Below, one piece after another: positions 52,801 through 60,272 of a DNA stretch of 64,000 nucleotides. Made by a program: the position numbers and the translations under genes. The notes beneath the pieces were generated by a model, which saw only the letters and a list, made by a program, of their open reading frames with translations, was not told the DNA's origin and made no database searches. Each line of letters starts with the position of its first letter. Within the stretch, counting starts at the first letter, position 1. The DNA comes from JACMLC01 sp963720235 (GTDB lineage Bacteria > Acidobacteriota > Blastocatellia > Pyrinomonadales > Pyrinomonadaceae), in contig OY970389.1 of NCBI GenBank assembly GCA_963720235.1, positions 5,270,001 to 5,334,000 of the forward strand, given 5' to 3'.

Positions 52801-52922
52801 CCACAGTTGTAATTGGCGGTCTTATCACTTCAACCCTTTTGACTCTACTTATCCTGCCGACCCTTTATGCATGGTTCGAGCGCGAGCGTGCTGAGTCATC
52901 GGCTGATATAGCAGATGATTAG
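49809..52922 (+). CDS. czcA: Heavy-metal efflux RND transporter, CzcA family
   Basis: 1037 residues, standard for HME-RND pumps. Membrane topology of 12 helices with two large periplasmic loops. The proton-relay motif of the divalent-cation subgroup is visible: Asp399-Phe-Gly-Leu-Ile-Val-Asp405-Gly-Ala-Val-Val-Met-Val-Glu412-Asn, with the same spacing as Asp402/Asp408/Glu415 of CzcA. This pattern points to Zn/Co/Cd rather than Cu/Ag export. N-terminal Asn-Leu-Pro-Val-Asp-Ala-Val-Pro-Asp-Val-Thr-Asn-Val-Gln-Val is a family hallmark. Followed by its likely regulator. Confidence 0.95.
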   Translation: MINALIRFSVQQRLLVMLLVAIMVGAGVYSLKNLPVDAVPDVTNVQVQILTAAPSLAPLEIERQITFPVEVAMSGLPDIEEIRSVSKFGLSAVTVVFDDSVDTYFARQLVLERLSQAREQIPENIGSPEMGPISTGLGEIYQYELKAEPGSGYDATSLRTIQDWSVRRQLLGVPGVTEVNSFGGMEKQYQVRLDPAKLQSYGLTLRDVLEAVMRNNANVGGAYIEHGSEQYLLRGIGLVEKAEDIGNIVVKTGKEGVPVYVRDLGEIVEGATVRQGAVTADGEGEIVAGIAMMLKGENSRTVVNRVKERVEGVKKTLPKGVQLIPFYDRTELVDRTIWTVTKNLIEGALLVIVVLILLLGNWRGSLLVATIIPLSMLFAAILMRVFNVSGNLMSLGALDFGLIVDGAVVMVENALRRRAEAQHAGSKEQPERTILDACIEVGRPVVFAVAIIMIVYLPILSLQGIEGKMFKPMALTVVFALLGSLILSLTFVPAAMTFILRGHVAEKESFLIRYAKQWYAPALAFIMRYRAQALAVATALVIISGIIFPMLGSEFIPRLDEGSLALQVQQIPSVSLTQSVKTITEVEKVIKGFPEVTKVVSKTGRAEVATDPMSIDFSDLYVELKPSSEWTTAHTKAELIEKMSKALEDNVPNASFSFSQPIELRVSELISGVRSDVAIKLFGDDLDTLKRTADRIARVVGGVRGAEDVKVEATTGLPQLQIKPDRAAIARYGINVEDVNDIVESIAAGKDAGQVYEGEQRFNLVVRLSEQTGKDIEAIKNLLVPAPSGARVPLSELADIALVEGPAQISREDTRRRIGIELNVRGRDIGSFVEEAQRVIARDVELPPGYYTLWGGTFENLERASGRLMIVVPLALFLIFVLLFTTFGSVKQASLIYTGIPFAIVGGIFALALRGMPFSISAGVGFIALFGVAVLNGVVMVSYINKLREEGKTVADAVIEGAETRLRPVLMTALVASLGFIPMALASSAGAEVQRPLATVVIGGLITSTLLTLLILPTLYAWFERERAESSADIADD

Positions 52923-52998
52923 ACTGGACTTTCAGATGATAGATGCCAGACCGGAGAACTTGACTATAAAGAAAGAGAAAGATAGGCTGTCATGTTAT

Positions 52999-53022
52999 AT
53001 GAACGTCCGTTCACGTGTTCAT
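52999..53022. promoter_or_regulatory. Putative operator of the ArsR/SmtB regulator
   Basis: ATGAAC and GTTCAT form an inverted repeat 12 bp apart, enclosing a second one GAAC-N4-GTTC. ArsR/SmtB repressors bind such AT-flanked inverted repeats. It lies in the czcA to regulator gap, 36 bp before the regulator ATG, suggesting autoregulation. No equally good copy was noticed before czcC. Confidence 0.6.
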
Positions 53023-53057
53023 AATATCTCTGATACATAAATGAGGGATAAGAGCCG

Positions 53058-53435
53058 ATGCCCAAGCGAGCCACACAAACGGTCGCGGACGCCTGCGAAA
53101 TAGATTATGTAGATGAACGCAAGGTCAAGCGTGTCCGGCGGGTGATGAAATCCCCGGAGGCCGTCGCTGCCCTTGCCGAGACATTCAAACTCCTGGGCGA
53201 CCCGACGCGCATCAAGATCGCCTTCGCACTTTCTCGCGAAGAGTTATGCGTCTGCGACCTGGCTCATCTGGTCGGGGCGTCTCAGTCTGCCGTCTCGCAT
53301 TCTCTGCGGGCTTTGCGGCAGATGAAGCTCGTCCGGTTTCGCAAAGAGGGCAAGATAGCTTATTACCGCTTGGACGATGACCACATCGCGCATCTGCTTG
53401 AAGAAGGATTCGGACACATCGAAGAACTGTTGTGA
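53058..53435 (+). CDS. Metal-responsive ArsR/SmtB repressor, CadC type
   Basis: 125 residues, winged helix with the family signature Glu-Leu-Cys-Val-Cys-Asp-Leu-Ala (62-69) and recognition helix Gly-Ala-Ser-Gln-Ser-Ala-Val-Ser-His. Both metal sites are intact. The alpha3N-type soft-metal site has Cys13, Cys64 and Cys66. The alpha5 site is Asp107-x-His109-x10-His120-x2-Glu123, which fits zinc. Such repressors leave the operator on binding Cd, Pb or Zn. Directly follows the czc operon and overlaps the methyltransferase gene by GTGA. Confidence 0.93.
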   Translation: MPKRATQTVADACEIDYVDERKVKRVRRVMKSPEAVAALAETFKLLGDPTRIKIAFALSREELCVCDLAHLVGASQSAVSHSLRALRQMKLVRFRKEGKIAYYRLDDDHIAHLLEEGFGHIEELL

Positions 53436-54034
53436 AGCTCAACCGCCTCGAAAAAGCTTTGATGAATAATCCTGTGCGCTCGGCCTTGCAACGCTGGTAT
53501 GAAGCACCGCTGTTGGAGCGTTTGGGCGGGAGAACCGAAGGCCTGCGTGTGCTGGAAGTGGGGTGCGGGCGCGGCGTCGGCACCGAAATTATCTTCGAGC
53601 GATTTGGAGCGCGCGCGATACATGCCTTTGACCTAGACCCTGAGATGGTCAAGAAGGCACGCCTTCGTCTCAAGGATTATTCATCAACTCAACTGAAGCT
53701 CGAAGTCGGTGATGCCGCCGCAATCATAGCTGATGATGAATCCTTCGATGCCGTCTTTGATTTCGGGATTATGCATCATGTACCGCAGTGGCAGAAGGCG
53801 GTATCGGAGATTGGCCGTGTGCTTCGTCGTGGCGGGCGGTTTTTCTTTATGGAGGTCACGAGCCAGGCACTCAATCGCGCATCGTACCGGAAGCTGTTCA
53901 TGCATCCGACTGAGAATCGCTTCAGCAAGAAGGGACTTGTTGCAGAACTTGAGCGGCAGGGAATCCTTGTCGGCGATAACACGGTCGAGCGATTGTTCGG
54001 CGATTTCGTGTATGGCGTAGGGACTAAAGGTTAA
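53432..54034 (+). CDS. Class I SAM-dependent methyltransferase
   Basis: 200 residues, GTG start overlapping the regulator stop, so the two are translationally coupled. SAM motif I Leu-Glu-Val-Gly-Cys-Gly-Arg-Gly-Val-Gly (about 41-50), Phe-Asp-Leu-Asp-Pro-Glu-Met (about 69-75), motif IV Phe-Asp-Ala-Val-Phe-Asp-Phe-Gly-Ile-Met-His-His and Leu-Arg-Arg-Gly-Gly-Arg. UbiE/Methyltransf_11 type. No arsenite-methyltransferase cysteine triad is visible, so metalloid methylation is not supported. Linkage to a metal regulator suggests a stress role, but the substrate is unknown. Confidence 0.88.
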   Translation: MKLNRLEKALMNNPVRSALQRWYEAPLLERLGGRTEGLRVLEVGCGRGVGTEIIFERFGARAIHAFDLDPEMVKKARLRLKDYSSTQLKLEVGDAAAIIADDESFDAVFDFGIMHHVPQWQKAVSEIGRVLRRGGRFFFMEVTSQALNRASYRKLFMHPTENRFSKKGLVAELERQGILVGDNTVERLFGDFVYGVGTKG

Positions 54035-54039
54035 TTTCA

Positions 54040-54319
54040 ATGAGTCAACAGGTCGTACAAATAAATAATTCCAGCCGCGCATCTCTGGTTAGACAAGGGC
54101 GTTATCTGGAATACCTCACGATTGGCTATAACAGTCTTGAAAGGATTGATTGCCATTATCGCCGGACTATTTGCGGGAAGCATCGCACTCGTCGGCTTCG
54201 GCTTCGATAGCATAATTGAGGTGACTTCGGGAGCGGCTTTACTATGGCGACGGCAAGCTGATCTGGATGAGGAGCGGCGCGAGCGGGCCTTGCACATTTA
54301 TTCAGAAGAGACTGCATAA
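54040..54319 (+). pseudogene. Frameshifted, truncated cation diffusion facilitator (CDF) transporter
   Basis: From the ATG at 54040 the frame reads into Tyr-Leu-Glu-Tyr-Leu-Thr-Ile-Gly-Tyr-Asn-Ser-Leu-Glu. An extra A near 54142 then shifts the frame, and the next frame continues with Gly-Leu-Ile-Ala-Ile-Ile-Ala-Gly-Leu-Phe-Ala-Gly-Ser-Ile-Ala-Leu-Val-Gly-Phe-Gly and Phe-Asp-Ser-Ile-Ile-Glu-Val. Together these are the first two helices of a CDF metal exporter, including the metal-site Asp. The frame ends at 54319, where the family would continue for some 150 more residues. Both a frameshift and a 3' deletion are present, so it is dead. It fits the metal theme of the preceding genes. Confidence 0.8.
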
Positions 54320-54358
54320 TTCTTTGAATTTATGCATTACATCTGTATAAATGTGCAA
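54290..54358. repeat. 12-bp inverted repeat at the break in the CDF pseudogene
   Basis: TTGCACATTTAT at 54290 and ATAAATGTGCAA at 54347 are perfect complements, with an inner GCATAA/TTATGC pair. The left copy overlaps the point where CDF homology ends. Could be a terminator for the metal operon or the footprint of the deletion. Confidence 0.65.
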
Positions 54359-54382
54359 AGCCACAGCGCGCTATGCTCTCCG

Positions 54383-55798
54383 TTAATTCGGAAAGACCAG
54401 ATAGACATCCCAGGCCCAACGGCCAACGCTACCACCCCGACTGTCATAGACTTTAGCCCTGTACCTGAAGTGGTTGCCGTGTTGGTCCACCTTCCGCGAT
54501 TGCTTGTACTTAAGGTCTATAGCTAAAACGTCGAGGTCTCGCAGCGGGTGTAGCTCGGACGGTTCGGAAGCGCCGTTGTGATTTGTATCCCGCCACAGGC
54601 GAAGCGACGAAAAGATGGCATCGCGCGGCCCTATTCTTCCGTCACCATTGCCGCCCGATGCTGTTTTGTCGTATTCGGCCAGCGCAAGGAAACCGTTCTT
54701 CTCCTCTCCGGTTGGTGGCGCAGGCTGTGGTGTGAAATTACCGAACAATTCCGCACCATTGTCTATTCGCCCGTTGCCGTTGCGATCCAACGCGAGCCAT
54801 GCGTCATCCGAGTTCGATGAAGTCCAGCTCATCTGTTCCATGATGTCGTCGCCTTTAATATCGAAGATGACGCCTGCCTCGACATTCGTCATCGAGAAAC
54901 CATTTCCGGCGATGTCTATCAGGATCGGCGATCCGCCACAGGAACCGCAGCCCGTGCAGGTGCAGCTTTCTTCATCAAAGTCTCCTTCAAAACGATAACA
55001 GCGTGAGATGAAGGCACTGCTCGCAGTACAGTTACAGCAGCCGCCGACATTAGTTTGTTGCGCCGAACAGCCTGTGGTCGGATAGAGCACATAATTCGCG
55101 GGGTTGAAGCAGAGTGGTGGCGTAGGCGACGGAGATGGTGATGGTGATGGAGACGGCGACGCCGCGCACTGTGGATTTTGATTGACGCTCTGCGTGTCAC
55201 ATGGCTTAACATCAGTCGGGGTATTGTTTCCCTGATCGTTGATTCCTGACCTGCCATTCATCACAGACCTGTTGGCGACATTCGGGCTCGGAGCATCTGC
55301 GAGGCCCATCGTATGACCGATTTCATGAAGCGCGCCTTTGAGGAAAGCTGTGCTGTATCCGGGCTGGCTGGAACTGAACTGGTTCATATCAAACCAGATT
55401 GCTGCCTCTTCCAGCGTACCGTCTGCGGCAGGCAATAAATCTACGCCAGTGCCTCCGCCGGTTCTCTTCTGCACCGTGACATTGGCCGCTAGTCCACTGG
55501 TGGCTGGCGTAAAGTTTATCTTCAAACAGGTACTCGCGCTGGCCGTCGTCCACTTGGCAAACGCGCTCTCGATTTGAGGCTTTTGAACCGAGTCGAATGT
55601 AGTGTCAATGAAATACTTGACAGTGGTCGTGCCGCCCGGCGTCCGGGGCCACCCCGTCGGCGTATCCTGTGCGGGACATCCGCCTAAGGTTTGAGCACTG
55701 GCTGTTGGACGGTCAGAGCTTGAGAGAAGGAAGAAAGCGAGGATGAAATAAGCTATACAGCCAAAGAAGATTGGGAGGAGGTTTCGTGTGGATTTCAT
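54383..55798 (-). CDS. Secreted matrixin-like zinc metalloprotease with calcium-loop C-terminus
   Basis: 471 residues. Signal peptide or anchor (about 10-35), then a metzincin-type catalytic domain with His-Glu-Ile-Gly-His-Thr-Met-Gly-Leu-Ala-Asp (about 159-169). The third zinc ligand is Asp, as in snapalysin-like enzymes, rather than His. A Ser-Pro repeat linker and a Cys-rich module (ten or so Cys, about 225-300) follow. The C-terminal region has two EF-hand-like loops, Asp-Arg-Asn-Gly-Asn-Gly-Arg-Ile-Asp and Asp-Thr-Asn-His-Asn-Gly. Substrate unknown. Its start overlaps the stop of the upstream gene (ATGA), so the pair works as an operon. Confidence 0.85.
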   Translation of the reverse strand: MKSTRNLLPIFFGCIAYFILAFFLLSSSDRPTASAQTLGGCPAQDTPTGWPRTPGGTTTVKYFIDTTFDSVQKPQIESAFAKWTTASASTCLKINFTPATSGLAANVTVQKRTGGGTGVDLLPAADGTLEEAAIWFDMNQFSSSQPGYSTAFLKGALHEIGHTMGLADAPSPNVANRSVMNGRSGINDQGNNTPTDVKPCDTQSVNQNPQCAASPSPSPSPSPSPTPPLCFNPANYVLYPTTGCSAQQTNVGGCCNCTASSAFISRCYRFEGDFDEESCTCTGCGSCGGSPILIDIAGNGFSMTNVEAGVIFDIKGDDIMEQMSWTSSNSDDAWLALDRNGNGRIDNGAELFGNFTPQPAPPTGEEKNGFLALAEYDKTASGGNGDGRIGPRDAIFSSLRLWRDTNHNGASEPSELHPLRDLDVLAIDLKYKQSRKVDQHGNHFRYRAKVYDSRGGSVGRWAWDVYLVFPN

Positions 55799-56544
55799 TT
55801 TCCACCTCCCTGCTCAACGCAATTATTTGACAGTACGCGGATTTCATCAATGACGCCGATTACGTCTTTTGTCGGGGCCAGCTTCGAGGGCAACTGCTCT
55901 TCCGTCAGCCGTGACAGTTGATTGTTACTAATCTCGAAACTACCCTGGCTGCTAAGAGATTTATAAGCTCCGGTCGCAGGAAGATAAGTCAAAAACAGCA
56001 AGTAGGATTTATTAACATCGAGCGGCTTGAATGATCTGTCAATGATGGAGAGCGTTCTGCCTCTCAGGCTCACCGCTCCGCCGGAACGTGTGACGGTGAT
56101 TGCCGTCTTCGGTTGGATGCGTTCATGCGGGTTGTTCTTTAAGACATCTTCCACTATGAGCTCGTAATCGGTGAAGATAAACGTGCTGTCACTGGTTAAT
56201 TGTGAGGCCTTGCGGTTCACGGTGGCGACGACGACCGCCTCGGCCTGACAGGTCATCTCTTGCAGTTGTTCGTCAAAAGTCAGCCGGTTGAGAGCCTCTA
56301 TGTCAGCCCACGGAGGATTGATGATGATGACTTTGCCGTCAGCAGCATCGCTGAGCTTCTTGCGCCCCGCCTGCATGTAGAGCTTGCTGTGCTCGATTTG
56401 CCTGGGCGTCAGGACTCCCTCGGTGATAGGTGTGGCATCGCTCTGGATGCTCGCGCGAGACTCTTGTTTGAGTACGGCCCAGGCGCTAATCGAAGTCAAG
56501 GTCAGGGCCATTAAAAATATTCCTAGTTTTCGTTTGTATCGCAT
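55795..56544 (-). CDS. Exported protein paired with the metalloprotease
   Basis: 249 residues with a signal peptide (about 1-25). Contains Glu-Met-Thr-Cys-Gln-Ala-Glu-Ala-Val-Val-Val-Ala-Thr-Val and Phe-Thr-Asp-Tyr-Glu-Leu-Ile-Val-Glu-Asp-Val-Leu-Lys, followed by Tyr-Leu-Leu-Phe-Leu, a beta-sandwich-like pattern. Translationally coupled to the protease, so it may be its inhibitor, propeptide-like chaperone or partner; this is inference from context only. Two cysteines are widely spaced. Family not recognised. Confidence 0.7.
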   Translation of the reverse strand: MRYKRKLGIFLMALTLTSISAWAVLKQESRASIQSDATPITEGVLTPRQIEHSKLYMQAGRKKLSDAADGKVIIINPPWADIEALNRLTFDEQLQEMTCQAEAVVVATVNRKASQLTSDSTFIFTDYELIVEDVLKNNPHERIQPKTAITVTRSGGAVSLRGRTLSIIDRSFKPLDVNKSYLLFLTYLPATGAYKSLSSQGSFEISNNQLSRLTEEQLPSKLAPTKDVIGVIDEIRVLSNNCVEQGGGK

Positions 56545-56871
56545 AGAGACTCTCCTGTATGTGCCTCCAGTGGCAGTCCGCTGAATATTGCTCCCGGCGC
56601 AGATTCCGCCGCCCCAGGAGCGCGAGAATATTCAAAAGGATTACCTGTAGGCAGAGAAACAAGTTGAGAACGAAGCTAACAGACGTGATGCTTTAGAGGA
56701 TCGCCGCTTTGTTAGCTATTAAGGAACAGAGGGTGACTCACTTAACAGAGGGTGACACACTTATATGCCGTTTGCGGCCTTCTGTCAATCTACGGGTACT
56801 CTGACCGCTTGTATGATTGTCCTGATTCGAGTGCGAGAGTAAGAATAAAGCTATAAATAATATTTGGACAG
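56545..56871. other. Gene-free stretch with a 19-bp tandem repeat
   Basis: Upstream region of the 56544 operon; no ORF with start signals. The main feature is an exact tandem pair at 56725-56743 and 56744-56762, AACAGAGGGTGACTCACTT followed by the same with one change (A for T at position 14). It lies about 180 bp upstream of the minus-strand gene. A duplicated operator is possible. The rest shows nothing I can name. Confidence 0.6.
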
Positions 56872-56910
56872 CAAGAGACGCCCGAATCGTGAGATGCCGG
56901 GCGTCTCTTG
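56872..56910 (-). terminator. Terminator after the MBL/lamin-tail gene
   Basis: 13-bp perfect stem CAAGAGACGCCCG/CGGGCGTCTCTTG with a 13-base loop, 45 bp beyond the stop of the minus-strand gene at 56955. Confidence 0.82.
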
Positions 56911-56954
56911 AGCGAAGGGCAGATGAGGATATTTTCACACACAGCCAGTCTATG

Positions 56955-58403
56955 TTATGGCGTGGCAGAGTTCTTCGCGCGCGGCGTGCCGTTAATCACT
57001 CCTCCAGTTGAGTTCGTCCCGTTACGAGTTATCCCGTTATTACTCGCCCAGTTTGATGAAACACTTCCACCTCCCGTCGCCAGCTTTCTCTCCATCGAGT
57101 AAAATCCACTGGTCGCGCCCGCATACCACGCCCCGCCGCTTGAGTTCACTATATCAACTCTCACACTACTGGCATCCTGCAATTCTAATGTATCGCCGGT
57201 GTTAGCCAGAGAGATGCCTGCCACAGTCAAATCTCCCGCGACGCTCGTCGCCGTGGCTGTCCTCTCAATCAGGTAATAGCCATTAGCAGCAATCGTTCCC
57301 GACAGGTTATAGGTCTGCGCCCCGCTGTCATCCACAATCTTCCAGCCAGTGAGATTGATAGCGCTGCCCGTCGTGTTATACAACTCAATCCATTCATCAA
57401 GAGAATTAGAGCTTGTTCCAGACCAAGCCACTTCATTGATGACTACCTGTGGAGCCGCGCTGTGGATGCCGTCTGTCGAGTAGTTATAGGTCGCTCCTGT
57501 AGAACTGATGGTCACAGAATAGGTCAAGCCGTCTGTCAGCAAGGTAATATCTCCTCCGACCACTACGCTTGAGACATAGCCGCCATTGCCAGCATTGGTC
57601 TGCCAGATTGTTCCCATCGTGGGAGCCGCATCGAGGCGTTCCAGAGTCGTCTGTTTGGGATGCAGATAAGAGTTGCCGTCGCCGCAACTAATCACTGCCT
57701 GCTCCGGCTTCAAAGTATCTACCAGCGTCTGGTTAGTTGAGGTGAGGCTGCCGTGATGACCGACATGCAGGACATCCACATCGCCCACATCCGTCGCGCA
57801 TTTGGATTCGACATCAGCCGTGCCGCTGCCTCCACCTGACATGTCCGAAGCGATAAAGTAATCGAAGGTGCCGAAGCGTAAGACCAGCGCGACGGAGCGA
57901 TCATTCTCATCCGATGGCGAGACGTTGCCGTGATTGGTCGTGCCGTTGACAGCTACGCAGGTCAGCTTGCAGCCGCCGCCTAAATCAATCTGTTGATTCA
58001 AGGTGATGGTCGTTCTCTTGGCTCCCACAGCCGTGGTGTATTGGGTGTATGCCTGAGAGGAGTAAGAGCCGCCCCTGTCATAAGAAGCGAGGTTGAGGGC
58101 GATGCCGCCGTTAATCACTTCATCAATCGCTCCGATGTGGTCTGCGTGATAATGTCCGACGACGAAGTAATCAATCGAAGAGATGCTGAGCGAATCCAGG
58201 ACGGCGCGAATCTCATCGCCCTGCCCGGTATTGCCAGCATCGAAGAGCAAAGTCTTACTTGGGCCGATGATGAGCGTGGCATCGCCCTGTCCGACATCTA
58301 TGTGGACGATTTTTAATTGCTGTGCCTGAGCCAGCGTTGATGTGATGATTAAGGTTGAGAGACAGAGACAGACCAAGAGTGTGAGCCTGATTACTCTATG
58401 CAT
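56955..58403 (-). CDS. Secreted metallo-beta-lactamase-fold hydrolase fused to a lamin-tail domain
   Basis: 482 residues. Signal peptide (1-27). ComEC/Rec2-like MBL domain (about 30-290) with the metal motif His-Tyr-His-Ala-Asp-His-Ile-Gly (about 103-110), Gly-Gln-Gly-Asp-Ala-Thr-Leu-Ile and a second His in Val-Gly-His-His-Gly-Ser. Then a lamin-tail domain (about 325-450) with Val-Val-Ile-Asn-Glu-Val-Ala-Trp-Ser-Gly, Asp-Glu-Trp-Ile-Glu-Leu-Tyr-Asn and Leu-Thr-Gly-Trp-Lys-Ile. Bacterial lamin-tail domains often accompany secreted nucleases and hydrolases, so an extracellular phosphodiesterase or nuclease is plausible. No membrane channel as in ComEC. Confidence 0.88.
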   Translation of the reverse strand: MHRVIRLTLLVCLCLSTLIITSTLAQAQQLKIVHIDVGQGDATLIIGPSKTLLFDAGNTGQGDEIRAVLDSLSISSIDYFVVGHYHADHIGAIDEVINGGIALNLASYDRGGSYSSQAYTQYTTAVGAKRTTITLNQQIDLGGGCKLTCVAVNGTTNHGNVSPSDENDRSVALVLRFGTFDYFIASDMSGGGSGTADVESKCATDVGDVDVLHVGHHGSLTSTNQTLVDTLKPEQAVISCGDGNSYLHPKQTTLERLDAAPTMGTIWQTNAGNGGYVSSVVVGGDITLLTDGLTYSVTISSTGATYNYSTDGIHSAAPQVVINEVAWSGTSSNSLDEWIELYNTTGSAINLTGWKIVDDSGAQTYNLSGTIAANGYYLIERTATATSVAGDLTVAGISLANTGDTLELQDASSVRVDIVNSSGGAWYAGATSGFYSMERKLATGGGSVSSNWASNNGITRNGTNSTGGVINGTPRAKNSATP

Positions 58404-58526
58404 GTGTAAGCTCCTTATGCTGGGCAGGTTGATTGAAAGGCTGACAGGATGAAGGTGACCAGCCCGGAAGTGAAGGTGGATTAAAAGTAAAGCTTAGGCA
58501 GAGAAGAGCAATTTCAACGGCTTTAT

Positions 58527-59078
58527 TTATAACCATTGAGCAACCCCGCCATGATGCGAACATGTTCCTCTTCGATTCCTGCTAAAACTATAAGTGCCAT
58601 CCCTGCATCTGGCTGATGCTCCCGCGGGAACGGTATCGCTGTGTCTTGGGCGTGGAACTCTTTGACCGTCACGATTGAGATAGGTATCTGACTCGTCTGC
58701 TGTCGTGCTGCTCTTTGAAGAGCGGGCTTCTTCATCCTCCGGCTCAAGCTCTGGCCTTCGTGCGGGAGAAGGAGAGGTTTTTGCAGTAACCTTATCTTTA
58801 GCTCGCGCTGAATCAGTCTTAACTGACGGGCTGGGTGTAGGAAGAGGCGCAGCATTCGCGTTGTATAAAGAGCGCGGCGGCGGTGATTCGGTCTCTTCCT
58901 GTTGCGGGCTTGAGCCGAAGTATAAAGCGCTTGCCCAGATGACGCCCGCGAAGATGACGAAAGCCGCGATGACTAACTTCCATGCGCCGCTATCGGGACG
59001 AAGACGGATTCCGCAGTTCGAGCAGAAAGATTGATTGCCTGAGTTTGTGCGTCCACAACGAGGACAAGATTGACTCAT
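58527..59078 (-). CDS. Zinc-ribbon membrane protein with C-terminal DUF3761
   Basis: 183 residues. N-terminal double-Cys zinc ribbon Cys-Pro-Arg-Cys...Cys-Ser-Asn-Cys (5-22), one membrane helix (about 33-55), a Pro/Ser/Glu-rich linker (about 60-125), and a C-terminal DUF3761 module: Arg-Cys-Arg-Asp-Gly-Thr-Tyr-Ser-Phe-Ser and Gly-Thr-Cys-Ser-His-His-Gly-Gly-Val-Ala-Gln-Trp-Leu. The ribbon should face the cytoplasm and DUF3761 the outside. Function of the domain is unknown. Confidence 0.82.
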   Translation of the reverse strand: MSQSCPRCGRTNSGNQSFCSNCGIRLRPDSGAWKLVIAAFVIFAGVIWASALYFGSSPQQEETESPPPRSLYNANAAPLPTPSPSVKTDSARAKDKVTAKTSPSPARRPELEPEDEEARSSKSSTTADESDTYLNRDGQRVPRPRHSDTVPAGASARCRDGTYSFSRNRRGTCSHHGGVAQWL

Positions 59079-59256
59079 TGGAATAACTTCTCTATCGGAT
59101 GTCTGTGAGCGATTTATCCAGGCACAGAGGCGCGTGCGGACGAGACTTTATGCTTGATGCGGGAGTGGTGTCAATGTCAAATAAAGGACTTAGCTATCCT
59201 TGATACTTTTGGATATATCAAAATCATGCACAGCTATTTGAGTACAATCTGACAAG

Positions 59257-59298
59257 CAAAGACGAGCGCACGCTCTGAGAAGCATGCGCTCGTCTTTG
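59257..59298 (-). terminator. Terminator after the 59358 gene
   Basis: 14-bp perfect stem CAAAGACGAGCGCA/TGCGCTCGTCTTTG with a 14-base loop, 60 bp beyond the minus-strand stop at 59358. Confidence 0.82.
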
Positions 59299-59357
59299 TT
59301 GGCCCGAACTATCTGTCCAGTTGTTGCAAGTCCTGCGTGACACCTATCGCAAATCTT

Positions 59358-60272
59358 CTACTGCGTTGAAGTCTGCGTGTAACATGGAGTCGGTGTCGGC
59401 GATGGTTGGTGTTTCCTCCACCGATCTTCTTCCGTTGGTGGCACGGGGATGATAAGTTTGCCGTTGGATACTGTCCACGGAGTATTCCTGGAGTTCAGTG
59501 TAATCCTTGCCGCGCCGCCGGTGGCATCCGGCACAGCCTGTGACGCCGCCGCTGGAGCGACTTTAGTCTTACTGTTAGGGCTGTCCGGCGTTATTATAAC
59601 CGGACACGGCTTGATAGGAGCTGCCGCCTGTGCCAGCGCATCTTGTCGGCTTGTTTCGAGCGCACTCGACATCTTGCCGCCGCTGCCTGTGTCCCACACT
59701 CTGACCGTCCCATCGCTCACGCGCGTAAAGGTGAAGCGCGGAATGATGGTCAGGCTGGAATTGAATGTTCCACTACTCGGCCCAGTATCCGTGAGCGTCA
59801 TCGTGCCGGTCGAAGCCTGTATTTGAGAGAGACCGACAGTCATATTCCACTGTTCCGTGTGGCTGTCGCTGAAAGTAATAGTGAGCGGGTTGATGCTCGC
59901 CAGCGAAAGGCCGACGACCGTGAGCGTGGTCATGCCGGGAGTTATCACATCATCATTTCTGGAGATAATCGTGTCCGCGCCTCCCTGACCCTGTATTGGC
60001 ACGCCTTTGAGAGGGACTGCGCCGGAATACGCGTTAGAGCTTCCGCCGGAGCCCGGTGTGTTGAATAAGCCCGCCGGAATGGGGCCATCAGTAAAGTTGT
60101 GATAGGTGTTGCCGTCACCCGGCGTGGTGAAGTGGTCATAGCCATGCTCAATGAAAACGCCCGCCACGCCACTGACCGTGCTTCCGTTGTTCATCAGTAA
60201 CAGCACAGTGACAGTGAGCGCCAGACCGAGCGCCACACCTTTACTATAGAATTTCAAGTTACCGCTTCGCAT
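59358..60272 (-). CDS. Secreted protein of unknown function
   Basis: 304 residues from the ATG at 60272, which is preceded by AGGAGG/AGGAGA; the frame is open to 60326. Signal segment (about 10-35). The mature part is Gly/Ser/Thr-rich and beta-rich: Phe-Ile-Glu-His-Gly-Tyr-Asp-His-Phe-Thr-Thr-Pro-Gly, Val-Gly-Leu-Ser-Leu-Ala-Ser-Ile and Phe-Thr-Arg-Val-Ser-Asp-Gly-Thr-Val-Arg-Val-Trp-Asp-Thr-Gly. It ends in a Pro/Ser/Thr tail. Flanked by terminator and long leader, so monocistronic. Not recognised. Confidence 0.72.
   Translation of the reverse strand: MRSGNLKFYSKGVALGLALTVTVLLLMNNGSTVSGVAGVFIEHGYDHFTTPGDGNTYHNFTDGPIPAGLFNTPGSGGSSNAYSGAVPLKGVPIQGQGGADTIISRNDDVITPGMTTLTVVGLSLASINPLTITFSDSHTEQWNMTVGLSQIQASTGTMTLTDTGPSSGTFNSSLTIIPRFTFTRVSDGTVRVWDTGSGGKMSSALETSRQDALAQAAAPIKPCPVIITPDSPNSKTKVAPAAASQAVPDATGGAARITLNSRNTPWTVSNGKLIIPVPPTEEDRWRKHQPSPTPTPCYTQTSTQ

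Noticed and set aside
53432..54034. Arsenite S-methyltransferase (ArsM) because it follows an ArsR regulator
   Set aside because: The characteristic cysteines are absent and the regulator is CadC-like for Cd/Pb/Zn; only a general methyltransferase can be called.
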